A stretch of 64,000 bases of DNA, taken from positions 1 to 64,000 of the forward strand of contig CAZNDM010000062.1 in NCBI GenBank assembly GCA_964571845.1, read 5' to 3'. This DNA comes from WFZT01 sp964571845. GTDB taxonomy: Bacteria > Hydrothermota > Hydrothermia > B15-G9 > WFZT01. Shown here in pieces: positions 54,295-62,529 of this stretch (within the stretch, counting starts at the first letter, position 1; each line of letters starts with the position of its first letter). The translations under genes were made by a program, and so were the position numbers. Below the pieces are notes generated by a model. It was not told the DNA's origin, did not search any database, and was given only the letters and a program-made list of their open reading frames with translations.

Positions 54295-54939
54295 ATGGCA
54301 CAGGTTTTCTGGACTTGGGTAGCTGCATTTTTAACCCTCGCTATATTCAGCTTTTTGTACAAGGATAATCCTTTTTACAAATTTGCAGAACACATTTATG
54401 TTGGCAGTTCCGCAGCTTTCTGGTTCGTTTACCTCTGGTATTTCGACATAAAACCCAAACTCATTGACGGCTGGAGGTACAACACGGGATTGGAAAAATA
54501 TATTTTGATCATCCCGGCTATTCTTTCAGTTTTTATGCTCATGAGATTTATAAGACCCCTTGCCTGGCTTTCACGGTGGGCAATTGCATTTACCGTCGGA
54601 ATGGCAGCAGGACTTGGAATAACAGCGGCTCTTCAGGGCTTCCTCGTTCCGCAGATCCAGGCTACATTTCTGCCACTCTGGGTCTCCAAAGGGAATTTCT
54701 GGCAGTCTCTCGGTGCCTCCCTGAACAACATTGTTCTCGTGCTCGGAACCATTGTAACAATCTTTTACTTTTACTTCTCCAAGGAGCACAAAGGTACTCT
54801 CGGTGCACTCTCACGGGCAGGTATCGTGTTTATCATGATCGCTTTCGGAGCATCCTTCGGCTATACGGTAATGGCAAGAATATCACTGCTGATCGGTAGG
54901 GTTTATTTTCTAATTCACGACTGGTTGCACATTGTCTAA
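54295..54939 (+). CDS. Polytopic membrane protein, unknown function (gene 4 of 4)
   Basis: 214 residues with about six hydrophobic segments and a conserved-looking start FYKFAEHIYVGSSAAFWFVY. It begins 1 nt after the stop of gene 3 and overlaps lspA by 8 nt. Together the four products have many TM segments and two exposed alpha/beta domains, the layout of a small membrane complex. No family recognised. Confidence 0.65.
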   Translation: MAQVFWTWVAAFLTLAIFSFLYKDNPFYKFAEHIYVGSSAAFWFVYLWYFDIKPKLIDGWRYNTGLEKYILIIPAILSVFMLMRFIRPLAWLSRWAIAFTVGMAAGLGITAALQGFLVPQIQATFLPLWVSKGNFWQSLGASLNNIVLVLGTIVTIFYFYFSKEHKGTLGALSRAGIVFIMIAFGASFGYTVMARISLLIGRVYFLIHDWLHIV

Positions 54940-55402
54940 AAAATTAAGTAACAGCCTGCTCACCATACTCATTGTCGTTGCAGTGGATCAGGTCTCAAAG
55001 TATCTGGTTTACTCGAACCTCAAGCTCTATCAGTCAATTCCACTGATAGATGATATTTTGAGGATCACCTACATCCACAATCCAAATTCCGTTTTCGGTC
55101 TCAGTCTTGGATCCCGATTTCCGTATCCTCTCATGATCATTGTCCTCATCCTGATTGTGGGTGTTATCTGGTTCTTTGAGAGACGAGCAGAATTCTACTA
55201 TCTCTACAGCGCAATTATCGGAGGAGCAATCGGGAATCTGATAGACAGGGTTAGATTCCACGAGGTGGTTGATTTTATTGACATAGGGATCTCAAAAAAC
55301 CTGAGATGGCCCGTTTTTAACATAGCGGATGCTTCAATTTCAATTTCTGTTGTATTAATATTAATCCTGAGTTTGAAAAAATCCGGATCGGAGGTAGATT
55401 AA
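54932..55402 (+). CDS. lspA: Lipoprotein signal peptidase
   Basis: The 156-residue aspartyl protease has four TM segments and the LspA motifs: VDQVSKYLV, HNPNSVFG, GGAIGNLIDR, VVDFIDI and WPVFNIADASI, with catalytic Asp residues in VVDF and NIADA. It cleaves prolipoproteins such as those at 1176 and 40855. It starts with TTG, inside gene 4 of the membrane operon. Confidence 0.94.
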   Translation: MSKKLSNSLLTILIVVAVDQVSKYLVYSNLKLYQSIPLIDDILRITYIHNPNSVFGLSLGSRFPYPLMIIVLILIVGVIWFFERRAEFYYLYSAIIGGAIGNLIDRVRFHEVVDFIDIGISKNLRWPVFNIADASISISVVLILILSLKKSGSEVD

Positions 55403-55405
55403 AAC

Positions 55406-56437
55406 ATGCTCAACGCCTTTTGGGTTACAACTTTATATTTTTTTCTGGGAGCGAACTCTGTTCTGCCGGTAACTTCGCTTTCAATTGCTGATTCTCTATA
55501 CAATCCCGGTGTATTCAAAAACACGGAAAAATTCAGTTTAAATTTAATCATAGAACCTTCGTTTATCACTGAGATCGAAGACGAGTACGAATATGCATAC
55601 GACCAGTTCAACTCGACTATTGGAAAGATAAATACATACAGCGGTCAGTTTTCCTATGTGAAGCCGGTGAACATGCTACTTGGATGGACCTATAAAAACT
55701 TCAGCTTTGTAGCTGGATACGAACTTTACAAATCCTTTGAGAAGAGGGTGGATAGGGATATCTACAATAGAGATAACATGAGGATTGTGCACGAACACTT
55801 TGTTTCAAAAGGGGGAATCAGTGGAATTTATGCAGGATTCGGAATAAAAAACCGTCGTATCGGGGTTGGCACCAGAATTGTTAGATATACTTACGACCTC
55901 TCACTGGACGATGATACAGACCTGAATAGTGAAAAAACTGGTATTGAGATCTTTTCAAATGTAAACATTACCAGGAGGATCAGAGTTTCAACATTTTTCA
56001 GCCCGGATGTGGACTTTTTCAAGGCTCATCCTTCGGAGCAGTACTTGAATTATCTACAGGAAAACTTCCTCAACTACCACAGACTGCCAGACAGAAAGGG
56101 ACTGGAAATCGTTTATCTTCCAGCAACGGACATTGTTACCATGACATCATTCACATTAATGAAAGAAGGGGAATCAAGATACATCCATCTGGATTTCAAG
56201 CACAACTTCCTTAATGTAAACGCCTTTGAATTTGGAGGAGGACTCTTCAGAGATAAAAACGACAGATGGGGCAGCTTTGTCAATTTCGGTCTTGGAATGT
56301 TGTATAAAAATCTTGGATTTGACACGCAGGTGAGGTACAGTTTCGTTGCCGACGAAGGCTCCAGTTTGTGTGAAAATCCATGTGAGAAAAATTTCTCTCT
56401 TGTAACCTTAAATCTGGTTTTGAGGTACAGGTTATGA
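55406..56437 (+). CDS. Predicted outer-membrane beta-barrel protein
   Basis: 343 residues with an N-terminal signal-like hydrophobic stretch. Regular amphipathic strands follow, e.g. SGQFSYVKPVNMLLGWTYKN, FSFVAGYELYKSF, GFGIKNRRIGVGTRIVRYTY and FVNFGLGMLYKNLGFDTQ, VRYSF, ending LVTLNLVLRYRL. No family recognised. SD GGAGG at 55389-55393; its stop overlaps the next gene's ATG (ATGA). Confidence 0.65.
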   Translation: MLNAFWVTTLYFFLGANSVLPVTSLSIADSLYNPGVFKNTEKFSLNLIIEPSFITEIEDEYEYAYDQFNSTIGKINTYSGQFSYVKPVNMLLGWTYKNFSFVAGYELYKSFEKRVDRDIYNRDNMRIVHEHFVSKGGISGIYAGFGIKNRRIGVGTRIVRYTYDLSLDDDTDLNSEKTGIEIFSNVNITRRIRVSTFFSPDVDFFKAHPSEQYLNYLQENFLNYHRLPDRKGLEIVYLPATDIVTMTSFTLMKEGESRYIHLDFKHNFLNVNAFEFGGGLFRDKNDRWGSFVNFGLGMLYKNLGFDTQVRYSFVADEGSSLCENPCEKNFSLVTLNLVLRYRL

Positions 56438-57315
56438 CCGCAATACTAATTTTTGTGGTCCTGGGGTTTTCTCAAAAATCGTTCAGCTATAATTACCTTC
56501 TGCTTCCATTTGGAAGTGATGGTGCGGTCTTTCGAACTGCACTCGTGTCGGACCCGACATCCGATTTTTCAGTTTACTACAATCCGTCCTTCAAATTCCA
56601 CTCAAAGCTGGCTACATTTGCCTCTTCCTATCTTGTGGGATCGAGCTACGGAGGTATTCTGTTTTCTCCAGCAAAAGACATAACTGCTGGAGTGCTGTTC
56701 TTTTCCGACGGTGGACAGGACGAAGTGAACTATGAGGGAATAAAGATCGGGACATACTCATCCACTTATCTCTCACTCTTTGCGAGCACACCATTACCCT
56801 ACACACACAGGATAGGTGAAAGGGTATTAGTTTCTGGTGTTACCGGGAAACTGCTTTATCAGTCCATTGCCGATAGAAAATCTCTTGCAGTTGCAATTGA
56901 TGGCGGGATTTATCTTCCATTCAATTCGAGGGTAAAAATTGGTGCATCTGTGAGGAACATCGGTATCGAAATCAAACATTTCTACGAAAAGAACTACTTT
57001 CCACCGCCTGTAATTTCCATAGGGGGTTTTGTCAAATTATCAGAAAAACTCGTGTTTCTCCTTGCCGGTGGTCTGGAGCTGAATTACGGCTTTATTTTCG
57101 ACGCAGGAATCCGATTATCTCCTGTCAGGATGTTTCAAATTTCAGCAGGATACTCGCTCAAAGGACGGGAGCTGAATACAGGAGCAAATCTTGACATCTT
57201 GAATGGACTTGCAGGCGGATTTATTTTTAAGGTCAAAGATCTCAAAGTGAGTTATTCAATTATGCCCATGGGGGAACTTGGACTCACACATTATGTTGGC
57301 ATAGTTTACAGATAA
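56434..57315 (+). CDS. PorV/PorQ-like (FadL-related) outer-membrane barrel protein
   Basis: The 293-residue protein has a signal peptide (about 1-18) and a barrel pattern typical of the PorV/PorQ/UPF0164 group: VSDPTSDFSVYYNPSFKF near the start, GASVRNIGIEIK in the middle, FLLAGGLELNYGF and LKVSYSIMPMGELGLTHYVG at the end. PorV shuttles Por-secretion substrates, and four proteins with such sorting domains occur in this window, but no other secretion component does. The link is inference. Confidence 0.6.
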   Translation: MTAILIFVVLGFSQKSFSYNYLLLPFGSDGAVFRTALVSDPTSDFSVYYNPSFKFHSKLATFASSYLVGSSYGGILFSPAKDITAGVLFFSDGGQDEVNYEGIKIGTYSSTYLSLFASTPLPYTHRIGERVLVSGVTGKLLYQSIADRKSLAVAIDGGIYLPFNSRVKIGASVRNIGIEIKHFYEKNYFPPPVISIGGFVKLSEKLVFLLAGGLELNYGFIFDAGIRLSPVRMFQISAGYSLKGRELNTGANLDILNGLAGGFIFKVKDLKVSYSIMPMGELGLTHYVGIVYR

Positions 57316-57316
57316 A

Positions 57317-57775
57317 ATGGTAGCAACAAAGACGCTGGTTGAAAACAGAAAGGCACGCAGAGATTACGAGATTCTTGAAACTTACGAAGCAGGAATAGCT
57401 CTCAAGGGGAGCGAAGTAAAGTCAGCAAGGTTAGGGAAAATCTCCATAAAAGACGCCTATGCCGAGGTCCGGGATGGTGAACTGTATCTCGTGGACATGC
57501 ATATAGCACCCTATCCCCAGGCAGGGAGGTTTGGTCATCATCCTGAACGCCCGAGGAAACTCCTTCTTCACAAGTATGAGATAAAAAGGCTTATTGGCAA
57601 GGTCAAGGAAAAAGGACTCACACTCATTCCCCTACGAGTTTACCTTAAGGGCCACCTGATAAAGGTGGAGCTTGCTCTCGTAAGGGGTAAAAAACAGTAT
57701 GAAAAAAGAGAGGCAATCAAAAAGAGAATCATTGAAAAAGAAATTGCTCGTGCTTTAAAGTATGACAAAAGATAA
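57317..57775 (+). CDS. smpB: SsrA-binding protein
   Basis: The 152-residue SmpB carries NRKARRDYEILETYEAGIAL near the start, then KGSEVKSARLGKISIKDAYA and a basic C-terminal tail (GKKQYEKREAIKKRIIEKEI). It brings tmRNA to stalled ribosomes. It begins 1 nt after the barrel gene. No tmRNA gene is found directly downstream. Confidence 0.95.
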   Translation: MVATKTLVENRKARRDYEILETYEAGIALKGSEVKSARLGKISIKDAYAEVRDGELYLVDMHIAPYPQAGRFGHHPERPRKLLLHKYEIKRLIGKVKEKGLTLIPLRVYLKGHLIKVELALVRGKKQYEKREAIKKRIIEKEIARALKYDKR

Positions 57776-57818
57776 ATCTTAACACATCAGGAGGGAAGTC
57801 CCTGAGGAGGAAGAAAAC

Positions 57819-59786
57819 ATGGTACCAGAATTCACATTGACCGAAGAAAAATTAGATGAACAGAAAGAAGAAATTTTAAAAATCCTTGAAGAGAATAAGA
57901 AGAAGCTGGAGCAGCTTATCTCGATCCCGGATAAGACTTATGAAAATTTTGTAAAACCCTACCAGCTTATGAATCACAGGCTACAGGTCCTATTCACACC
58001 TGTAGCCCTCCTGCACAGTGTAAAAAACTCTGAAAAAACAAACGAAGTTTTCTCACATTTATTACCGCAGATAACCGGATACTTCACTTCCCTGCACCAG
58101 GATCCCCGACTTTATGAGGCATTCAAAGAGATCCTTGAAAAAGAAAATGGTACCCTGAACCAAGAACAGAAACGAGTCCTTGAGTTACTTGTCAAATCAT
58201 TCCAGCTCGAGGGTGTCAAACTCCCGGACAGTGATCGGGACAGGGTAAAGACAATCAACATCAAACTCTCTGAGCTGAGTAACAAATTTGCCCAGAATGT
58301 CTTGAATGCCATTAACAGCTATGAGTTGATCATCGAGGATCCTGAAGATGTTAAAGAACTTCCTGAAATGGAAAAACAGAAGGCACTGGTGGAGAAAGAT
58401 GGCAAAAAAGTTTACAGATTTACCCTCTTTCAACCGAGTTACATCGCCTATTTGACTTACGGCTCCAGCAGGGAAAAGAGAGAGGAGCTTTACAGAGCCT
58501 ATGTTACCAAAGCACCAGAGAATGACGAAATAATAACAGAAATCCTGGCTCTGAGAAACGAGAAGGCAAAACTTCTTGGTTTTGAAAACTTTGCTCAGCT
58601 TGCCCTTCAGATGAGAATGGCAGATTCACCAGAGGAAGTAATCTCTTTTCTCAAAAAACTTGCAAGGGAGAGCAGAAACGCAGCTTTAAGGGAATACGAA
58701 GAACTGAATGAATTTGCCCACAAGAAAGGGCTCAACGATGATGTCCAGCCCTTTGACTTTTACTACTATGCCGAGAAACTCAAGAAAGAGAAATTTGATG
58801 TTGATGATGAGATCTATAAACCCTATTTTGAGCTAAACAGTGTACTCAACGGTCTTTTCACTTTTTTAAACAAACTCTTTGGACTCGAATTTGAACCTGT
58901 AAAAGTACCGGTATGGCATCCATCTGTCAAAGTTTTCCACATTTACAGGAACAAAGAGTTTATCGGTAGAATTTACTATGATCTCGAGGCGAGAAAAGGG
59001 AAGAGAAGCGGCGCATGGATGGGCGACTGGGTGGTTCATCATACAAACGAGAAAGGCGAGACAGTACCACCTGTTGCATTCGTTGTGGCCAATTTCCCTG
59101 AAGCATCCGGGGACTCTCCATCCCTTCTGAGACCTTTTGATGTGAAGACACTGTTTCACGAAATGGGACACGCACTCCAGCATCTACTGAGCAAGGTCAA
59201 CGAGCCCAATGTCAGTGGAACCGGCGGCGTGGAATGGGACGCAGTGGAGTTCCCATCACAATTCCTCGAAAACTTTGTTTACGAAAAGGAGGTCTTGAAT
59301 CTCTTTGCAAGACACTATAAAACTGGCGAACCAATGCCGGACGAACTTCTTAGAAAACTCAAAGATATCAAAAATTTCCTTTCGGGTTTACTCATGCTTC
59401 GCCAGCTCGAATTTGGACTTTTTGATATGCTTATTCACCTCGACAAATACACGGTAAATGATGTCTATGACATCCTGTGGAATGTAAGAAGGGAAATTTC
59501 CGTCATAATGCCCCCCAAGTATGAAAGATTTTACAGGAGCTTCAACCACATTTTTGCTGGTGGCTATGCCGCAGGATACTACAGTTACAAATGGGCAGAG
59601 GTCCTCTCAGCAGACGCCTTTCTCCATTTTGTGGAAAATGGTATTTTCAACAAAGAGATTGCAGAAAGATTTTACAATGAAGTCCTCACCAAAGGAGGAA
59701 GTCTACCTGCAAGACAGATATTTAGAAACTTTATGGGAAGAGATCCTGATCCCGAATCACTCCTGCGTTTAAGCGGCATAAAGTAA
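57819..59786 (+). CDS. M3-family oligopeptidase (oligopeptidase A-like)
   Basis: The 655-residue enzyme has the M3 zinc site FHEMGHALQH (His447, Glu448, His451) followed by VEWDAVEFPSQFLENF with the third ligand Glu. It also has the long helical N-terminal region and a C-terminal HIFAGGYAAGYYSYKWAEV segment of the thimet/OpdA/Dcp group. It degrades short peptides in the cytoplasm. SD GAGGAGG lies 8 nt before the ATG. Confidence 0.93.
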   Translation: MVPEFTLTEEKLDEQKEEILKILEENKKKLEQLISIPDKTYENFVKPYQLMNHRLQVLFTPVALLHSVKNSEKTNEVFSHLLPQITGYFTSLHQDPRLYEAFKEILEKENGTLNQEQKRVLELLVKSFQLEGVKLPDSDRDRVKTINIKLSELSNKFAQNVLNAINSYELIIEDPEDVKELPEMEKQKALVEKDGKKVYRFTLFQPSYIAYLTYGSSREKREELYRAYVTKAPENDEIITEILALRNEKAKLLGFENFAQLALQMRMADSPEEVISFLKKLARESRNAALREYEELNEFAHKKGLNDDVQPFDFYYYAEKLKKEKFDVDDEIYKPYFELNSVLNGLFTFLNKLFGLEFEPVKVPVWHPSVKVFHIYRNKEFIGRIYYDLEARKGKRSGAWMGDWVVHHTNEKGETVPPVAFVVANFPEASGDSPSLLRPFDVKTLFHEMGHALQHLLSKVNEPNVSGTGGVEWDAVEFPSQFLENFVYEKEVLNLFARHYKTGEPMPDELLRKLKDIKNFLSGLLMLRQLEFGLFDMLIHLDKYTVNDVYDILWNVRREISVIMPPKYERFYRSFNHIFAGGYAAGYYSYKWAEVLSADAFLHFVENGIFNKEIAERFYNEVLTKGGSLPARQIFRNFMGRDPDPESLLRLSGIK

Positions 59787-60033
59787 AGGGCACGGTTCAA
59801 AAATTTAAGAAGGTGGTACACGAAAAATTCATGTCCACACCTGCGGGTGTTGGAATAATTTTTTACATTGTAGAAAGATTCTCTTTCTGCTTGCAAGAAG
59901 ATCCATCTATTCCCCAACTTTCAATTCATGAGAGAAAATCGAGGGAAGTTATCTTCTCCACAGTGTTAACGCACTGTGGAGAGAGAGTCGAAAAATACAT
60001 TCCTTCTATTTCCGAAGCTTTTTCGAATAACCC
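59786..60033. mobile_element. Older, degenerate copy of the TIR element
   Basis: The left end AAGGGCACGGTTCAAAAATT and right end CTTTTTCGAATAACCCT (60017-60033) resemble the TIR in inverted orientation with indels. Inside is a strong hairpin (TCTCCACAGTG/CACTGTGGAGA, 59955-59982). No target duplication is visible. It adjoins copy C, so C may have inserted at its edge. Confidence 0.4.
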
Positions 60034-60041
60034 TATGAACT

Positions 60042-60526
60042 CCTCTGGATGTTTGAAAAATATTTTACCAGTAGTTGCTTTCTCGTCACTTTGTGGAAAA
60101 ACTCCTTTTTCTCCCTTATTTTTGCGAGGGGATCCACCCACAACCTCCCCCCATTTGTGAAAATCCACCTACAACCTTCCCTCCCATTTGTGAGATTTCA
60201 CCTACAACCTCCCGCTCTGCGGGGGTACCCACAACTCCCCTCCCGCCTTGCGGGAGGGGATTAAGGGGAGGGCAAAAGGACCACTAACTTCTCTTCCAGC
60301 CAATCCTCCCCTACAAAGTGGGAAATAAGATTGAAGAGGATCCTCCGCCCACTTATCGAAGGCTCAAGAAATCTCGCAACAGTTCCGGAGGAGATTGGTA
60401 AGTGTTCCCTACTCAGTGCTGACTTACCCCGGGTAAGTATCCTTTCCCAGAGTACCAAATGCTCAGGAGTGAGTTAAAAAGTCATATCCCCTTTTATACC
60501 CTAAAGGAATTTTTTCGAACACCCTC
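60042..60526. mobile_element. Non-coding MITE-like element, copy C
   Basis: The left end (GGATGTTTGAAAAATATTTT, from 60047) and right end (AATTTTTTCGAACACCCTC, 60508-60526) form the family TIR. Flanks TATGAACT (60034-60041) and TATGTACT (60527-60534) match at 7 of 8 positions, as expected for an aged 8-bp target duplication. The interior contains four hairpin-bearing units (60134-60259) and the same downstream blocks as copy B. No gene. Confidence 0.7.
60134..60259. repeat. Four tandem 29-34 bp hairpin units inside copy C
   Basis: Units begin CCACCCACAACCT, CCACCTACAACCT, CACCTACAACCT and CCCACAACTCC and end in small hairpins such as CTCCCGCCTTGCGGGAG. They correspond in position to the 35-bp units of copy B but have a different consensus. 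Confidence 0.7.
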
Positions 60527-60536
60527 TATGTACTTC

Positions 60537-60565
60537 TTGACCTCACTCTGTCATGAATGTATAAT
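60537..60565 (+). promoter_or_regulatory. Promoter of the arginine operon
   Basis: TTGACC (60537-60542) and consensus TATAAT (60560-60565) are 17 bp apart. The -35 box lies 2 bp beyond the target duplication of copy C. Confidence 0.7.
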
Positions 60566-60577
60566 TATTCACCGAAA

Positions 60578-60667
60578 ATGAAAGAATATAATTTCAACAA
60601 GCCTCATAAAAGCCTGAACTTCCCTTCGGGCATTACTGTTAGATTCCCTTATAGAAGACCTTTCTAA
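60578..60667 (+). CDS. Putative arginine leader peptide (29 codons)
   Basis: An ATG frame of 29 codons starts about 6 nt after the predicted transcript start and ends VRFPYRRPF, with three AGA codons in the last eight. The tandem AGA-AGA-C (60653-60659) can pair with GTCTTCT (60677-60683), which overlaps the competing hairpin GGGTG/CACCC (60673-60677 / 60685-60689). The geometry suggests ribosome-mediated control of argCBG. The peptide has no SD, so translation would be leaderless. Speculative. Confidence 0.4.
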   Translation: MKEYNFNKPHKSLNFPSGITVRFPYRRPF

Positions 60668-60704
60668 GCCCGGGGTGTCTTCTTCACCCTGGAGGAGATG
60701 TAGA

Positions 60705-60761
60705 ATGATGGCGTGGTATATTTTTACAAAATTTTTAAAATCGGAGGAAAAAGGATGGTGA
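60705..60761 (+). CDS. Short upstream ORF overlapping the argC start (18 codons)
   Basis: SD GGAGG (60691-60695) lies 9 nt before ATG 60705. The frame MMAWYIFTKFLKSEEKGW ends in TGA at 60759-60761, overlapping the argC ATG. This arrangement would couple argC translation to the leader region. Low certainty. Confidence 0.35.
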   Translation: MMAWYIFTKFLKSEEKGW

Positions 60762-61747
60762 AGGTTGGTATCGTTGGCGGATCAGGTTTCACAGGTTACG
60801 AACTCTTAAGGCTCTTAAATTCTCACTACTCCGTTGAAATAATCTTTGTCACCTCGGATGAACATGCTGGAAAACCCGTGAATTCTGTCTTCCCATCCGT
60901 TAACTCCACAAAGCTGAGCTACATCCCACATGAAAGGTCATTTGAATTTAAAGATGTGGACCTTGTTTTTACGGCACTTCCACACGGCAAATCCGGAACC
61001 TTTGTACAGAAGTTTTTTGACCTCGGCGTGCGCGTCATCGACCTTGCCGGTGACTCAAGGTTTTCCGATCCAGACATATTTAAAAAATGGTATCACATGG
61101 ATCATCCCTCTCCTCAATACCTCAGCAACATTGTTTATGGAATACCAGAAATTTTCAAAGACAAAATAAAATCGGCACCTATTGTGGCCAATCCGGGATG
61201 TTATCCAACGAGTGTCATCATACCCTTATACCCGGTCCGCGAACTGATTGATGATGTTATTGTGGATGCAAAATCCGGCGTTTCAGGCGCAGGCAAAACC
61301 TGCACGGAAAAAACACACTTTGTCAATGTAAACGAAAACTTTTTTGAATATTCGGTGGGGAAATCCCACAGACACATAGGCGAAATGGAGGTATATTTAG
61401 GTAAAAATGTTACCTTCTCCGCAGGTCTCCTCCCCATCACCAGGGGAATTCTGTCCACCATTTATGTTAAAAAACGTACCCCCACGGATTTTTACGAAAA
61501 GATCTCCAACTATTACAAAGACTCCCCATTTGTCAGGATTTACAGGGAGAAAACAATCTCCATCAAATCCGCTATCTACTCAAACAATATTCTCATTTCA
61601 ATTTTCGAAAATGACAAAAATGCGATAATCATTTCTGTTATTGACAACCTTATAAAAGGAGCAGCCGGACAGGCTATCCAGAACATGAACATCATGTTTG
61701 GTATTGATGAATGTAAAGGGCTCCCCAATGGAGGTATTGAGCTATGA
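60755..61747 (+). CDS. argC: N-acetyl-gamma-glutamyl-phosphate reductase
   Basis: About 330 residues: NADP-binding GIVGGSGFTGYELLRLL, FTALPHGKSGTFV, catalytic Cys in ANPGCYPTSVIIPL, and KSGVSGAGK. It reduces N-acetylglutamyl phosphate in arginine synthesis. ATG 60755 has GGAGGAAAAAGG just upstream; longer frames reach into the leader. It overlaps argB by 4 nt. Confidence 0.95.
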   Translation: MVKVGIVGGSGFTGYELLRLLNSHYSVEIIFVTSDEHAGKPVNSVFPSVNSTKLSYIPHERSFEFKDVDLVFTALPHGKSGTFVQKFFDLGVRVIDLAGDSRFSDPDIFKKWYHMDHPSPQYLSNIVYGIPEIFKDKIKSAPIVANPGCYPTSVIIPLYPVRELIDDVIVDAKSGVSGAGKTCTEKTHFVNVNENFFEYSVGKSHRHIGEMEVYLGKNVTFSAGLLPITRGILSTIYVKKRTPTDFYEKISNYYKDSPFVRIYREKTISIKSAIYSNNILISIFENDKNAIIISVIDNLIKGAAGQAIQNMNIMFGIDECKGLPNGGIEL

Positions 61748-62529
61748 AAATTTTAATTAAAGTGTCAGGAAAAATGACAAAAAAGGCAAATTTCCTCCCT
61801 ATAGCGGAGGAGATCGCAGAATTGAAAGATAACGGGCACCAGGTCATCGTCGTCCACGGAGGCGGAAACGAAATATCAGAGATGCTCGACAAACTGGGAA
61901 TAGAAACGAAGTTTGTCAACGGATTACGCGTTACCACACAGGAAGTCCTCAAAGTCGTGGAAATGGTCCTTTGCGGTGTGGTCAATAAACGACTGGTAAG
62001 CGCCATGCAGGAGGCTGGTGTTCCTTCCATAGGTATCTCCGGCAAAGATGGAAACTTCATCGAGGCAGAGATGTATGATCCTGCACTCGGATATGTTGGA
62101 AAGATAAAGCGGGTGAACACTCACATTGTTGAAAACATCCTCAGCACCGGCTATGTCCCAGTCATCGCACCTGTCGGAACTGACAGACACGGGAACTCTT
62201 TGAATATCAACGCCGATACTGTTGCCTCGTCAGTTGCCGGCGCCCTCGGTGTTGACCACCTTTTCCTCATCACAGATGTCCCGGGAATTATTGACAATGA
62301 AGGTAACATCATTAGCGTGATCACACTCGATGAAATTGATAAACTTGCATCAGCAGACTTTATAAAAGGTGGAATGATCCCAAAACTAAAGGCAGCCCGT
62401 GATTCGCTGATCCAGGGGACGGAGTTCGTCCACATCATTAACTGGACAGGAAAAGGCTCTATAAAAGACCAATTAATTAACATGGCAAAAGGAACCACAT
62501 TAAGGAGGAGTTACTCATGGGTGATGTAG
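61744..62529 (+). CDS. argB: N-acetylglutamate kinase
   Basis: The 261-residue amino-acid kinase has IKVSGKMTKK, VVHGGGNEISEMLDKLG, GLRVTT, GISGKDGN, LNINADTVASSVAGAL, LITDVPGI and a closing FIKGGMIPKLKAA. It lacks the N-terminal helix found in arginine-inhibited forms. It phosphorylates N-acetylglutamate. The start overlaps the argC stop by 4 nt and the 3' end overlaps argG by 13 nt. Confidence 0.94.
   Translation: MKILIKVSGKMTKKANFLPIAEEIAELKDNGHQVIVVHGGGNEISEMLDKLGIETKFVNGLRVTTQEVLKVVEMVLCGVVNKRLVSAMQEAGVPSIGISGKDGNFIEAEMYDPALGYVGKIKRVNTHIVENILSTGYVPVIAPVGTDRHGNSLNINADTVASSVAGALGVDHLFLITDVPGIIDNEGNIISVITLDEIDKLASADFIKGGMIPKLKAARDSLIQGTEFVHIINWTGKGSIKDQLINMAKGTTLRRSYSWVM

Noticed and set aside
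57776..57818. tmRNA gene next to smpB
   Set aside because: Only 43 bp lie between smpB and the oligopeptidase gene; no tmRNA ends or tag frame are seen.
60263..60458. 65-codon minus-strand frame in element C
   Set aside because: Repeat-derived; it crosses several of the element's hairpins and lacks a start signal.
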